DNA from: Planoprotostelium fungivorum
Lineage: Eukaryota; Evosea; Variosea; Cavosteliida; Cavosteliaceae
Direction of reading: 5' to 3'
DNA: 64,000 nt
NCBI GenBank assembly: GCA_003024175.1
Contig: MDYQ01000372.1
Coordinates: 1-64,000, forward strand
Shown in pieces: positions 49,065-61,897 of this stretch. Both the position numbers and the translations under genes were made by a program. How positions within the stretch are numbered: the first letter of the stretch is position 1; each line of letters opens with the position of its first letter. The notes below the pieces were generated by a model. It saw nothing but the letters and a program-made list of their open reading frames with translations, was not told where the DNA came from and searched no databases.

Positions 49065-50062
49065 TTAGTTCTGTCTCTCCTTGGCAGGTGATGTCGGTCT
49101 CTTCTTGTTGGGAGACTTTCCTCTGTTTGGGTCGGCAGCAGTGCCCTCCAGCCACTCTTCGCTGATGGTGCTTCCCTCGGTTCCTCTCTCTGTCTTTGTC
49201 TTCTTTGTCTTCTTGTTACCCAAGTTGGTAGCCTGGTTAAAGAGGACGTAACCGATGAGACCGGTGGCAGCGAGGAGGGCGATGTAAGTGAAGACCCTGT
49301 GTGAGATGTGAGATTCAGATGGAGGATGCATGTGCATCTTACATCTGGTAATCGCTGCTCTCGGCTTCCTCAAAGACGATGGTTCCGTTGTAAAAGACGT
49401 GGGTGAAGTTTCCTCCATTCTCCTGCGTAAGATTTAGACCTTGGAACAAACATGAAAGAGATGAAGACACGTACACCATCCTGAGAGTAGTAGACTCTGG
49501 CGGCGAGTCCGAAATCCCTGGGCTCCATGAGGGGGTCGGTCCAGAAAGAGTAGAGGATAGAGATGTGCTCCTTGGGCTGGACTTCGATGTTGTAAGGTTG
49601 ACGGGTGAACTAGACATCATTCAATCATATGATCATACGTTACACATTTCGAATAGTTTTTAATACTCACGTTTTGGATGTAAACGCTCAAATCGTAAGG
49701 CCACAGCAGAGAAGCAGTGACTCCAGTGACGTTAAAAGCCTCGTCACCGTTGTTGGCGAAACCGCAGACGATGTCGATTCTCTCTCCCAAGTGGAACGCT
49801 GCGTCGATCAGATCAGATGCCTCATCCTCTAAACTCACTCTTGTTGTTGTTGTTCTTGGGGAAGATGGAGTAGACGGAAACGTGAGGGGAAGGTCCGACG
49901 ACGAACGTCTTGGTAGCAGTTGTCTTTACTTCAGCATCAGCAGCTGGTTCATCGGCATAGACTACGAAGGATTAAGAACTTGAACTGACGATCAATATTG
50001 TTAGGTCTACCTGCGGCGATCAAAAGCACAAGGCAGAACAAGGCAGACTTCATCATAGACAT
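49065..50062 (-). CDS. SSR1: Translocon-associated protein subunit alpha (TRAP-alpha)
   Basis: An ER membrane protein of the TRAP complex, which assists Sec61 with weak signal sequences. Signal peptide MSMMKSALFCLVLLIAAG, an acidic or TK-containing spacer, then the lumenal Ig-like domain (VCGFANNGDEAFNVTGVTAS, PYDLSVYIQN, FTRQPYNIEVQPKEHISILY, DFGLAARVYYSQDG, HVFYNGTIVFEE), a membrane span (VFTYIALLAATGLIGYVLF) and a Lys-rich cytosolic tail (NKKTKKTKTERG). Six or seven exons. Order and length match the family well. Confidence 0.92.
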
Positions 50063-50498
50063 CTCGTGTGACGATGTGATCTGTTCTTTTTTGGAGCCAA
50101 TCTTGCCACGGTAGATCCGGAACATCAGGCCGCATCCGTTTATCCATCGAAACAACGTGGCAAACAAGTCATCGTTTTCAAAAATTTGAAACAGAAACCA
50201 GAGCGTGGGCGTTGGCGGGAGATGATGAGGTTTGTGATCTGCGATCGCACACACAGATGATGACGTAACTGTATTGTGTACACCTGCGACGACCTGATGT
50301 TGTCATCATCGTGTAGAGCGATGCACACTGACGATATCCATCAACTATTGAATGAACACCTGATGATCTTCTGTCTGAAAGAATCTCGAGCACAAGAGAC
50401 GAGTGTGTGGTCGGTGGGTGTACTTGGATGACAGCCTACAACGCGAGCAAGAAAGAGTTGAGATCCCGATTTTGCGAGAGCGAGCATCAAACATCACA
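50063..50498. other. Intergenic, divergent
   Basis: Separates TRAP-alpha (minus) and HEATR3 (plus). Contains no recognised gene. Confidence 0.4.
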
Positions 50499-53362
50499 AT
50501 GGGAGGGAAGTCGAAGAAGAACGATAGAGCACAGAGAAGACAGAACGTCGAACCAATTCCTTCATCTGCCGTACCTTCTTCAGATCGAGTCGATCCCACT
50601 GAGAAGTATCCCGTCTTTGCACAGGTGCTGCAAGACAGAGACAACCGAAAGTGACGAGATACAGTTGAACAGCTCTGAGGAAAATGAGAGGGAGACAGCT
50701 TGTGCAGCTGCATCACAGTTTGCATTCGAAGACCCAAAGGTGAAGACACGTTCATGATGTCAGTGAAAGAGCTCACATCGAGACGTTCAGATCGTTGGAA
50801 AATTGATCGATCTCGGGCTATTGAAGTGTTTGATCGAGAGGATGGGTGATCCATCCATCTCTGTTCGAACGGCAGCCGCTGGCGCCATCAGGTTCGTATA
50901 GATCATCATTATCATCTCACCATTCCAACCTGTGATCGTGCTTACGCTGGACAGAAACTTCACTTTGGGAGGTGAAGAGATCTGTGAGAAATTGATGCAG
51001 AGTGATTGCATGACACCCCTCTTACATCTCACCTTGTCTTACAAGCAGGTAAGAGACTGGACATCCTCCTCACATCATCTGACATCCATCAGCACCTCCA
51101 AGAAGCGAAAGAATTAGACAAGAAAGTAGCTGAGCTGCTCATGATCCAAGTCATCGCATCTTTCACTAACCTATGGTGAGATTCAAATTTCAAACTATCC
51201 GCGCTCATCTCCCCCAGTGAAACGAACAATCGAGCGGTCGAATTATTTTCAAACTCAACGGCTCTATCTATGGCCTTAGAACTACTGAACGTGAAGCAAT
51301 ATCCATTGCAATTAGTCATCGAGACAGCACAATTTCTAAATGTAGTGACGGAGAACAACGAGAGCTGCTGCAGAGCCATTCGCGCTGATCGAGGTGGGAG
51401 ATGAATGACATGATGAGATGTGATGATGAGATCGTGGAGTGATGATGACAGAGAGGGCGGGAGCTTTAGAGGTGATGATGAAGGATCCAGAGCAACACAT
51501 CTATCTCCGAATGCTTCTGTGTGGTGAGTGATGATGATCATCATCGTGTTCTGAATCTGTGCAGCCATACACTTGAACGTGGCGACCGTTGTAGATGGTC
51601 AGGAGAACAATAACCAAGAATACACACCCTTCATCATGCAGGGTGTTCAGCTGGATGTTCAGACTATCTTTTCAGAGTGCATCCAGGTGATCATCATCTC
51701 TCAACTCCAACAGATTCCACGTATTCAAAATTTCTCTTGTGAAAAAGTACATTTCTAAATTTTGTCTGCCGAGAGACATTGAAAAAACTGAACAAAAGAA
51801 AAACCAAAACTGAAGAAAAACTGAAAAGAATCCGCAGAAAGAATTGAACGAGCCAGCGGAAGATGAGATGGACGGAATGAACAGAGTCTATCACCAAGTT
51901 CAATGGGCATGCAAGGCAAAGCAACTGGCCCTCGAGCTACTCACAAACATCTTGACCGGTGAATGTGCTCACGATTCAGAGTCAGCTGACCGTAGAGAAG
52001 GAGAAGAAGAAGAGGGAGCGAATGAGATGGAAACGGAAGAATACGTGGAGGTGGATATAAACAAGGTGGACTATCTCTTCACTCAGCTGCCGGGGACCAC
52101 TTCGAGCTACTTGAAGCAGTTCAACATAGAACGATCGGTGAGTCACCGTCACATCACGATCGATCATCACATCGCTAGTATCATCTCATCACCACCATCA
52201 CATCACAATAGATCATCACATCATCACATCACATTGATCATCACATCACATTGATCATCACATCACATCACATTGATCATCACATCACATTGATCATCAC
52301 ATCACATTGATCATCACATCACATGTCATGACCTCCATCTAACACCCATCAGATCCTCCAGCAATGTGCTCCCCTCGATACTGGATCCATCCAACTCCTC
52401 CACACCTTCTCCAACAAGATTCACCACCGCAACGAGCCGCGAGATCAGATGAAAATGCACGTGGCCACACGCTGGGACCAGCAGATCCTCAGCCCCGAAG
52501 AATGCACGAACGGTATGGTCAAATCACTGAAGATGTGCAGCCTGAGGGCCCTCTCTTGCTTAGGCAACGTCCTCTTGTGCATGAGTCGAGAAGGTGAGAG
52601 ACGAGAGTTTGTGCTCTGCCTGACGTTGGATCAGAAGTGAAGAATGAGAGCCAAGTGTGGAATCACTTGATCAGGTTGTGTGACGTGAAGACAGAAGTGG
52701 CCAGGCTGACGTCGGAGATTTCTTGTGGAGAAGTCTACTCTTCTATCGTTGACGTGGCAACGTCAAACTTGTACGTACTGTTACGCAAGGTGAGACGTCG
52801 CGTGGGGACGGAGGATTGACGGAGGATCAGATTTTATCCGTTTCTCCGGGATCAAATTTTTGGACCACTGAGGAGGTAGAGAGCATCTACAAGATGTGCC
52901 AGAGAGAGTATTCGAGAGAGACGAGAGTCAACTGTCTCAACATCATCACTGTCATCACCAGACATCCCTCTACACCGACATCCTTCTATCAAGTGTGTGG
53001 ACACTCACATCACCTCTACACATCGACTCACCCACGCAGGTGGCCCTGGATCTATTCTTAGCCTCTTTGTCCGACGAGACCGACATCGTGAAGGCTGCCC
53101 TGGACGGTATCTTTGATGTCTACGCCGAGAAGGAAGCCAACGCTTTCATTCAGCTTGCTCCCTTCTCTGAAGCTCTGACCAAGACACAAGCACAGCTGAA
53201 GGCAAAGGTGAGATGTCATTCTTGTTGTCGGCAGAGAGAAAGGAGGGTTGACGCAGAGTACAGAAGAAGAAGGGAGGATTGACAAGGGAGGAGGTAGAAG
53301 ACGTGGACGAGATGATGACCAACTTGGACAATTTCATCGCTTATAAGAGGGAGCAACAATAA
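50499..53362 (+). CDS. HEATR3: HEATR3/SYO1 ribosomal-protein symportin
   Basis: ARM/HEAT-repeat adaptor that co-imports RPL5 and RPL11 into the nucleus. N-terminus MGGKSKKNDRAQRRQNVEPI is basic, as in the family. HEAT/ARM units include LLKCLIERMGDPSISVRTAA (AGAIR), LGGEEICEKLMQSDCMTPLL, ALELLNVKQYPLQLVIETAQ, QWACKAKQLALELLTNILT, an acidic insert (ETEEYVEVDINKVDYLF), and CSLRALSCLGNVLLCMSRE. The C-terminus has VALDLFLASLSDETDIVKAA and MMTNLDNFIAYKREQQ. About 12 exons. The intron at about 52140-52350 is a 17-nt tandem microsatellite. The TAA stop lies inside AATAAA, 9 bp from the convergent kinase gene's stop. Confidence 0.85.
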
Positions 53363-53371
53363 AATCGGAGT

Positions 53372-54452
53372 TTATTCGTGTCTCTTGTCGTGGCTGTCCG
53401 TGGCGAAGATTTGGTGCTGAGAGATGATGAGACGATGTCGAGATGATGATAGATGCGGAGTAGATGAGATGACGTGCAGATGATTCACCATGATGAGCTG
53501 AGGGTGAGGTGAATGATCCAAAATGTGGATCGCATTCAGATGGTCGTTCGATTGGACTCTCTGCCATGCCTCTTCATCGGTGATACCTGATGTGATGTCA
53601 GACATGTGATGTGAACGTCGTCCACGCTTCGAACACACCCCAAGCTTGTTTGTGTCTCTGAACGAGTCGACTCATGGCCACATCGATGTCGCATGATATG
53701 AAGATGGACTCATCCAACAATTCTTCTTGGATTCTCTTCCATGGTTCCTCTGTTCAATTTTAATTTTTCATCTTACACCCTTGACTCACGGTTCAATAGA
53801 ATGTAATTACCCTCGACGATAACAATCTGATGGCTGATGATGTGAATGTCATGATGGCAAAATGGTGATGGACGCACGTTGGGAGGATGACGATGTCATC
53901 TTCTTTTGGATCTTTCAGAGCGTGATCGAAAGAAGGTGCCAATACTTGTGAGTCTGTGTCGCTCTTGATCTTCTTCAATAATGTGATGAGACCTTTGCGA
54001 TCGATCCATCAGCGAAGCTTGTGAAGAAGGAAGACACACCATCCGCCCAAAATGTAAAAGGTGCACCACGTCTCTTGTGAGCTTCTATCGGGTCACTCAT
54101 CTCATCCAATTGTCTACGATAATAATGGAACCTGATTGATTAAGCGTCGAACGTCATCAACATCAACCTACCCATCCATGGGTAATACGACGGCACTTCC
54201 TGGCACCAATCGTTCGAGCTGTTGACCGATTCGAGCTGCAGTAGTGGTTTTACCGCTTCCTGACTTGCTTTCAGCTCTCGTTCATCCAACACATCGCGAC
54301 ACCTGGTGATCCAGCGATACCGATGATGTAACGCTGCCCAGATTTCTTCTCTCTGTTCCATGACGATCAGACATCACATCCTCATCTTTTCTTCTGTCTC
54401 ACCTCCATCTCTTCACGATGCCTTCGGCGAGGGATTTGTACTCGTCTTCCAT
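53372..54452 (-). CDS. P-loop kinase, uridine kinase-like (YFH7 type)
   Basis: Starts MEDEYKSLAEGIVKRWR. An in-frame splice produces the Walker A GIAGSPGSGKTTTAARIG, followed by LVPGSAVVLPMDGFHYYRR and HKRRGAPFTF, the standard order in uridine kinase/pantothenate kinase-like ATPases (MDGFH, RRGxPxTFD). Later exons give QIVIVEGNYILLNRE, EPWKRIQEELLDESIFISCD and DVAMSRLVQRH, then GITDEEAWQRVQSNDHLNAI. The substrate is unknown; the subfamily includes YFH7 and bacterial 'nucleoside triphosphate hydrolase' proteins. Confidence 0.82.
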
Positions 54453-54556
54453 GTGTCTGCTTGTTTGTAGTTCTCTGTTCTCGTTGTTTGTTGAGTGATT
54501 CAATTTGAGATAGTTTTGAGATATTTGTTTTCTCCCTGCATCACAAAGAGATCACC

Positions 54557-55877
54557 ATGCCATCTGGAGATGTGGCTGTCACACGTTTAAGAACCAGGAG
54601 ACTTCAACAGAAGTCAGGGTACAAAGAAAAAGACGCGCCAGCCACCAACAGGGATGTCATTCTTCGTCGATTCCTCCAGGAACAAGTCAGAAAGAACGTT
54701 CAGAAGGAGCAGGAAGAGACACAGAGGCTGAAACAATTAGAAGAGGATGAGTCCGCAAAGAAGGAGGACCAAATGGACTCGACGGAGGAAATGAAGCAGA
54801 ATAATGAGGAGGAGGTCACTGTAGAAGAGGCTCTTCTGTTGGACACGGTCGACCCTGAAGAAACCCTGCGGCTGCTAGACAAGAAGCTGGACGAGTTAGC
54901 CGATCAGAAGCACAAGATGTTCCTCCTGCTCAAGCACATCCTCAGCGAAGAAGAGAAGAAGAGACAACAGAGAGAGGCGGAAATCCGCAGACAGATCGAA
55001 GAGCAGCAGCAGAGGATGGTCCAAGATGTAGACAACAGAAAGGAAGTGGAAAATCAAGTCAACCAAGCAGAAGAGAACGAAGGTTCACCCCTCGATCTCC
55101 TCTCCTCCCCTCCTTTCGATCGTGTCAATCGTGGACACTTCACGGAGGAAAAAGAAACGACCAACAGTGCACAGATGGATGCTGATGTGGACAATGCCCT
55201 CAACACTTCAGTACAAGGTGATTAGAATAACAATGACCCCGGCATGACTCGAGATCAGGAAGTCAAGACATGCAAAACAACCGACAGGAGAAGGACAGAA
55301 TGGAGCCCAATGGCTTCACTCCTTCGTCTCAAAATTCCGTCTCTGCTTCGCCTTCATCTTATGTGATCCTCTGCCCCGTCGTCCATCTCTTACTCTCCAC
55401 AGAACTACGGCTACCGAGACAATTGGAATCGCTACGGATCTTACAATGGCAATTCCAGCTATAATAACGATTATCATTACTCAGGAAGCTACCAGAGTGG
55501 CTACTCTGGCTATTCTTATTCTCAGCAGAGTAGTTACAACAACCACTATAACGACCACTACGACCGAGGCTATGCAAACTCTCCCCCACAGAGAGAGGGC
55601 GGTCGATACATGAAGAGCTATAACTATGTGAGCCGAGTGATGATGACATCACGATCGCTGATGACGTAAGAACCATGGTGGATACAACAGTGGTCACAAC
55701 CAACGGGAGTATGGAAGGACAGAATCATCATACAACCAATACTCTGATCCATACTGCAGACAGAGTGATTACCCCAATGACTATGGGTACAACCGAGGAA
55801 GGTAAAGAGGAGACGAGATCATCGTGAAGATGATGATCGAAATCAGATACCCTCCCAGAAGAGATTGGAGGAGGTAG
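54557..55877 (+). CDS. GPS2-like coiled-coil protein with Tyr-rich tail
   Basis: The first exon (222 codons) begins MPSGDVAVTRLRTRRLQQKS and contains a long Glu/Lys/Gln coiled coil. The block EETLRLLDKKLDELADQKHK followed by MFLLLKHILSEEEKKRQQRE closely recalls the N-terminal coiled coil of GPS2 (LEEKLLALQEEKHQLFLQLKKVLHEEEKRRR), a subunit of NCoR/SMRT-HDAC3 corepressor complexes. Three to four more exons encode a low-complexity tail rich in Tyr, Asn, Ser and Gly (NYGYRDNWNRYGSYNGN, SGYSGYSYSQQSSYNNH) that resembles prion-like domains. The final splice (46-nt intron after YNRGR) adds YPPRRDWRR; without it the protein stops at 55805. Confidence 0.65.
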
Positions 55878-56153
55878 AGCACTGCTACTGCAGTACAATA
55901 GCGAGATATGAGGAACTATTGTATAAAGTTGTACGTTGATGCATCAAAATGATTTTAAATCGATTTTTCGAAAAATGCGTCTACAACGATTAGAAATTTG
56001 AGCAACAATTACAGAGCCTGCTCACGCGTCACCATAAGAATCACTCGACCTCTCTCTGTGAGACATTTAATATAACCTCTATCGCTGTCATTGTTTCTCT
56101 TCTGATGTGTTTCTTCAGCACGACCGCTCGACATCATATCCTTGTCGAGTTAT

Positions 56154-59100
56154 ATGAGTAGTAACAAACGGAGGGTCACACGCACAGCGGACGATAAACA
56201 CGAGCAGGAACAAAAGAAGATCAAATTAGATACCATGTCAGCGGCAGCTACAGCCAGAAGGAAGGATGCGGCCCAGCCCGTCAAAAAACTGGTCATTAAA
56301 AACCTGAAAGGTAATCTCTCAGAGACATTGATGATCCATATCCGAATTGACGTTCTTCAGCTGCCCCCAAACTTCCAGAGAACTTTGAAGAGCAGACGTG
56401 GTCCATCTTAGAGGGCGCTGTCCGGGCAGTCTGCCACAGCCAACCCACAGAGAGGAGTTTAGAAGAGCTCTACAAGGTAATCCATCGTCTCCATCATGCA
56501 TCGACGGCTCCTCATCGTCCTCTCAGGCCGCCGAAGACTTGTGTTATCAGAAGTTGGCGGCCAATCTGTACGTTCGCCTGCAGAAAGAATGTGAAGATCA
56601 TGTCAAGCAGGAATACGTCAAGCTCTGCAATCAAAAGGCAGCTGGACCCGAATATTTGAGCCTCATCGATCGGTGCTGGGGTGAATTTTGTCAGCACATG
56701 GTGAATGGGTCACGCTCGCATGCGATTGACACGTCGCAGACTTTGATCCGCAGCATCTTCTTGCATCTGGATAGAACGTACGTCATACAAAATTCGAGCA
56801 TCAAGTCCATCTGGTGAGCAGTCGACACGATGTGATGGCACATTGATGATGGATAGGGACATGGGATTGCAGATCTTTCGAGTTCAGATCGCCTCCGTGG
56901 CCGACGTAGAGAAGAAGCTCACGACCGGTATCTTGCAGATGATCGAAGACGAGAGGTGAACATCACCATGTTCTCCATCATCTTCATCATCTCTGACACC
57001 CCACAGAAAGGGACAGACGGTGGATCGTATACTCTTGAAAAATCTCTCTCGCATGTTCGTTTCTCTCGGGATGTACCACGAATCGTTAGAGAAACCCTTC
57101 TTGCAGGCGACCGTACAATTCTACCGCAGTGAGGGAGCCGAAAAGTCGAGAGACATGGAGGTATTTCACTCGATGAAATTTATTCCTCACTCTTCACAGG
57201 TGGCAGAATATCTCAAGCACGTTGAAATTCGGCTGGGACACGAGAACGACAGAGTCAATCATTACTTGGACACGTCAACCAGGAGGCCGCTGATCACCGT
57301 GGTGGAGAAACAACTATTGGAGGAACACATCGAGAGCCTCGTCAGCAGAGGTACCGGTCCACTCGTTGCAAACAACAGAAAGGAAGATCTCGCCAGGTGA
57401 TTTTATTTCATTTTATTTCATTCCTCTGAACGAGAGAAGGATGTACAGCCTACTCTCACGCGTGGGCGGACTGCCCGCGTTTAAATCATCCTTTGGAACT
57501 TATATCCGCACGACCGGAGCGGCCATGGTGGAAGACACAGAGAAGGAGGCCACCTTTGTAGAGGACTTGTTGGAATTCCGATCCAAATTGGAATCCATCA
57601 TGGAAGAATCTTTCATCAAAAATCCGGAATTCGCTTACACGCTGAGGGTGAGGAGTCCGAGACATTTTATTTCATTTTATTTGATATCATCGACTTCGAG
57701 TGACACGTGGATAGGAGAGCTTCGAGCATTTCATCAACCAGAAGGTGAACAAACCAGCAGAGCTCATCGCAAAGTTTGTCGACGGAAAATTGAGATCGGG
57801 CAACAAGGGCGCATCCGAAGATGAGGTATGTCATCTCTCTCCTCATCATCATCCGATGTCATCATGGTCTCATCCGATCTGATGTCATCATCTGATGTCA
57901 TCATCTGATGTCATCATCTGATCTCATCGTTGTAGATGGAGCAACTATTAGACCGTGTCATGGTCCTATTCCGTAGCATCCACGGTAAAGATGTCTTCGA
58001 GGCCTTCTACAAGAAGGACTTGGCCAAGAGACTCTTACTCGACAAGAGTGCTTCCATGGACTTAGAGAAGGCGATGATCAGCAAGCTGAAGACCGAATGT
58101 GGCAGTGCCTTCACGAACAAATTGGAGGGAATGTTCAAAGACGTCGATCTATCGAGTGACATCATGTCTGCATTCAGTGATGTGAGGGAGGGGCGTAATT
58201 ACGTACGTACTGATGCGTAATCCAGTCGAAATTTCAAGACGAATTGAGTGGAGAGATGGATATGAACGTACAAGTCCTTACTGCTGGTTACTGGCCCGCT
58301 TACACTCCAATCGAAATCATTCTACCGAAGAACGTGAGAACAGTCATACGAATCATAATTGACTCGTTGTAGATGATGGAATACCAAGAAGTCTTCAAGA
58401 AATTCTACCTGAGCAAGTACAGTGGAAGGAAATTGACGTGGCAGAATTCTTTGGGACAGTGCACGCTGCGTGCTGCGTTTCCTGCGGTAAATGTTTTATT
58501 CGATTTTATTCTTTCTCAACGAGACAAGGGAACGAAAGAGCTGCTGGTCACGCTGCTGCAATCGGTCGTCTTACTGTTATACAATGACACGGATAAGCTT
58601 ACGACAAAGGATATCCAACAAGCCACCGGTCTCCAAGGCAACGAGCTGAAGCGAACCCTCTTGTCCCTCGCCTGTGGAAAAGTGAGTGAAAACTCGATGA
58701 AAAGAGAAAACTCAACTCGTAAAGGTGAAAGTGTTGAACAAAGAACCGAGCACGAAGGACATCAGTGATGATGACACGTTTGAATACAATCGAACGTTCA
58801 AACAGAAGCTGCACAGAATCAAGATCAACAGCGTGCAGATCAAAGAGACACCCGAGGAGAGACAGAAGACAACGGCCACCGTCATGCAGGATAGACAGTA
58901 TCAAGTGAGTCGTCTCTCAGACGATGAGATGTGTGTGTGACGCGACGGCAGGTCGATGCGGCCATCGTTCGCATCATGAAGACAAGGAAGCAATTGTCTC
59001 ATTCTGCTCTCATCTCCGAACTCTTCAGTCAACTCAAATTCCCCGCTCAGGTATCACATCTTCACATCTTCACATCGACATCTCATCTTCTCACATCACA

Positions 59101-59300
59101 TCTTCACATCTCACATCGACATCTCATCTTCTCACATCACAACTTCTCATCGACACGGACATCTCATCTTCTACGATCAAGTATCGAACTGACTCTCTTC
59201 TCAGCCTGCCGATCTGAAGAAGAGGATAGAGAGTCTCATCGAGAGGGAGTACATGGAGAGGAGTGCGGAGGACTCTCAGGTCTACGTATACATGGCTTAA
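56154..59300 (+). CDS. CUL4: Cullin-4 ubiquitin ligase scaffold
   Basis: Scaffold of CRL4 (DDB1-RBX1) ubiquitin ligases. The N-terminus carries a basic, NLS-like stretch ([19 protein letters not shown]), then [10 protein letters not shown] and [20 protein letters not shown]. Cullin repeats follow, then the cullin homology domain with [40 protein letters not shown] and [14 protein letters not shown]. The C-terminal winged helix has [17 protein letters not shown] (neddylation Lys) and [16 protein letters not shown], ending VYVYMA. This fits CUL4 better than CUL1-3. About 16 exons. Its last base pairs overlap the stop of the convergent gene at 59297. Confidence 0.92.
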
Positions 59301-59671
59301 TAAATCATACGAGTGTAACATGCGTCGGCGTTGGTGAATGGAATCGAGGACAGATGAATGGACACATCGGGGAAGGAAATCTTAAGACGCGGAAGTTGAG
59401 ACGTCCCATCCTCTAAAGAGATTGTGAACGTCTCTGGCCCGCAATTACGGGTTTCCACCTCTTTCGGAATTTCATCATGCAGAGGGACCCTCCATCTTTG
59501 AATCTCCCAGCCCTTCCATTGAGGCAGCCCGTATTCGGTGAAGTTATAGACATCGTTAGGTGAAATCTCTTTCAAAGACACATGAGCTGCTCGTGTGCTG
59601 CTGAAAGGCGTCGGAGTTTTAGTAAACTTCCGAGATTTCGCACAAATCTCCGCATCTTCCTTCCATTTCAC
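59297..59671 (-). CDS. Hypothetical 124-aa protein
   Basis: A single open frame starting [20 protein letters not shown] and ending [14 protein letters not shown], with [20 protein letters not shown] in the middle. No domain recognised. Its stop codon (59297-59299) overlaps that of CUL4 (59298-59300) on the other strand, so the two mRNAs must share 3' sequence if both genes are real. Upstream exons may exist. Confidence 0.5.
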   Translation of the reverse strand: MKWKEDAEICAKSRKFTKTPTPFSSTRAAHVSLKEISPNDVYNFTEYGLPQWKGWEIQRWRVPLHDEIPKEVETRNCGPETFTISLEDGTSQLPRLKISFPDVSIHLSSIPFTNADACYTRMIY

Positions 59672-59810
59672 ACGTTGAGACGGAAAGAACGTCGGGTAAT
59701 AAGATGCTCACGCAGTGAACAGAATCGAACACAACAGACATCAGACAACACGATACCAACACAAACACATCAGACACCAACATAGAAAGACTATCATTTG
59801 TAACATCACA

Positions 59811-61484
59811 ATGGTTCGAACTAGATCGATCGAAATGTCCGTCACAGAGGCTGAACACCCCGTGATGGGAAGAGTCTTGAAGGCGGCGAGAGACTTCCAA
59901 CCGGGCCAGAGAGTCATGAAAGAGACACCTCTTCTGATCGTAGAGAGATCAGATGACTTGACCACACTCCTCAGCGTCATCGAAAAGTACCTGCGATCCT
60001 CTGAGCAGACGAAACAGCGTATCATCGACACGCAGGTGAACATCCATTCTCATGTGAACATCTCGACCGGCAGCTCACACTGGTCAGGTGCCTTCTGGAT
60101 ACCTCGAAGAGGAATCCGATGATCAGCTCACTCAGAACATGACGGAAAAGAGCCAGAGCTTTAAGAAACTGCTGGAAGACAGTCCAAGATTCCGTGCGAT
60201 GAGACAGCGGGACCCCACTCTGACCATGCCATTGGCCCTCCGCTTGCTGTGGATCATGAACAACAACTTCCATCAAATCTATCTGAAGGACAAGAGGTGT
60301 TCCGCCTTCTATGACGTCAGCTCCCTCATGGCTCACAGTTGTGATCCCAATCTGAAGTGAGTCGACTCCTGTGATTCCATATCATCGGTATCGACCGATG
60401 GACAGATGGATGGCAACCGAAGATGGTCCATGCTTCTTGGCCATACGGCCCATTCCCAGAGGAGAACTGCTCACCTTCTCTTACATGGAGGGAGAGAGAC
60501 TTGTTTGCTCGACGAACGTCAGACAGCACTACCTCCACCAGTCGAGAGCTTTCATCTGCGGCTGTTCGAGATGTTCGGCGCCCGATCGATGTCGGCCCAT
60601 GATCTGTCCATCTTGCACCGATGGCATCTTGATGAGAACGGGAAAAGTTCACAATCTTGGACCCATCGTGGGTGATGGTTCCAACTCGGTCATCTCATGG
60701 ACTTGTGACGTCTGTCGCCACGCATGCAGCGATGACGATCTCGGAGACCACTTCAACACGGAGAAGACTCTGCTGAGAACCATCAACGACCTCACCCTTC
60801 AGAAGGTGAAGATGCTGATGCACGTGATCGTGTGCTCATCCTTTACACAGTTATCCGACCCCGCCGCCACACTACAGCCCGTATTGAGAGATGCACGACG
60901 TTATCTCGGTAGAAATCACTGGATGCTATCTTGGGCCGACCGATGTCTCTGCAAGATGTACATGGAACAGGGAATCATCACCGTGGCCATGGGCTTGGGT
61001 GATCGAGTGAGTCATTAGACGTCCATCACCTCATCTGACGTTCAACAGCACCTCCAGTATCTCCGGAGAGTCGTTGGAAACCCGAATCTCGTGGCCGATT
61101 GGGGCGTCGTCGTGTCGAATTTTTGCGTCTCAGTCGGTGGATTCGAATCGGCCAGTAAGGTGATGACGATCATCATCACTTGAGAAGAAATTCTGAAGAG
61201 GAGAACAGGTGTTGAATACGGGCGTCATGCAGGCCATGATCGACACGGCGAATCCTGGAATCGATCCAGCCATGAGGACTTTAAGGAAGACGTACTTCGT
61301 CAACGAGTTCGAGAGGAACAGCCCGGAGGCAGAAGTTAAGAAGACACCCCTGTGCATGAAGTGTAACCAAGAGACGAAGTTGTTGTGCTCTCACTGCCAT
61401 CTGACGTACTATTGCTGCAAGGACCATCAGGTGGAAGACTGGCAGAGACATCGTCTGGCCTACCAATTGACATCACAAGTGTAA
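59811..61484 (+). CDS. SET-domain protein with C-terminal variant MYND finger
   Basis: A SMYD-like protein. Starts MVRTRSIEMSVTEAEHPVMG; the SET domain has MGRVLKAARDFQPGQRVM, SAFYDVSSLMAHSCDPNL (NHSCxPN type), RPIPRGELLTFSYMEGER (GEELxxxY type) and a post-SET Cys set (FICGCSRC, ICPSC). A helical part follows, and a MYND-type zinc finger sits at the C-terminus (LCMKCNQETKLLCSHCHLTY YCCKDHQVEDWQRHRLAY). In SMYD proteins the MYND usually splits the SET domain; here it is at the end. The seventh and eighth ligands are His and Tyr instead of Cys, so the second zinc site may be weak. Probable protein lysine methyltransferase. Confidence 0.82.
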
Positions 61485-61897
61485 GAAGAGGAATGTATAG
61501 TAAAAGAGAGAGAATAGCTTTGTGTCCATACATTGAATTATAAAGCCGATGGACATCGTGTGCATGTTCCGTCTGAAACATCTCGGGGGAGCTCACATCA
61601 TGGATGTTGATTTCTCGAAAATTTTGTCTTTCGACTGTACTATCTATAAATCGATACCTGCTTAACTGATATCTCAGGTATCTCACGAATCAGTTATGAT
61701 CTGTAAGGGAGTTTGGATCACTGAGAGATTTCGTCCTCTCAAACGTTGAATGAGGAAGACCCTCACATGAGACGGGAGCGGCAAAAAACCCACGGAATTT
61801 TTCAATCTTCCCTGCAGTGAAAATATCCCCCGCCTTGGTACTCATCGCGGGAAGAGAGAATCCGGGGTGTTTCTTGTGACGACGATATGGCTGCATA

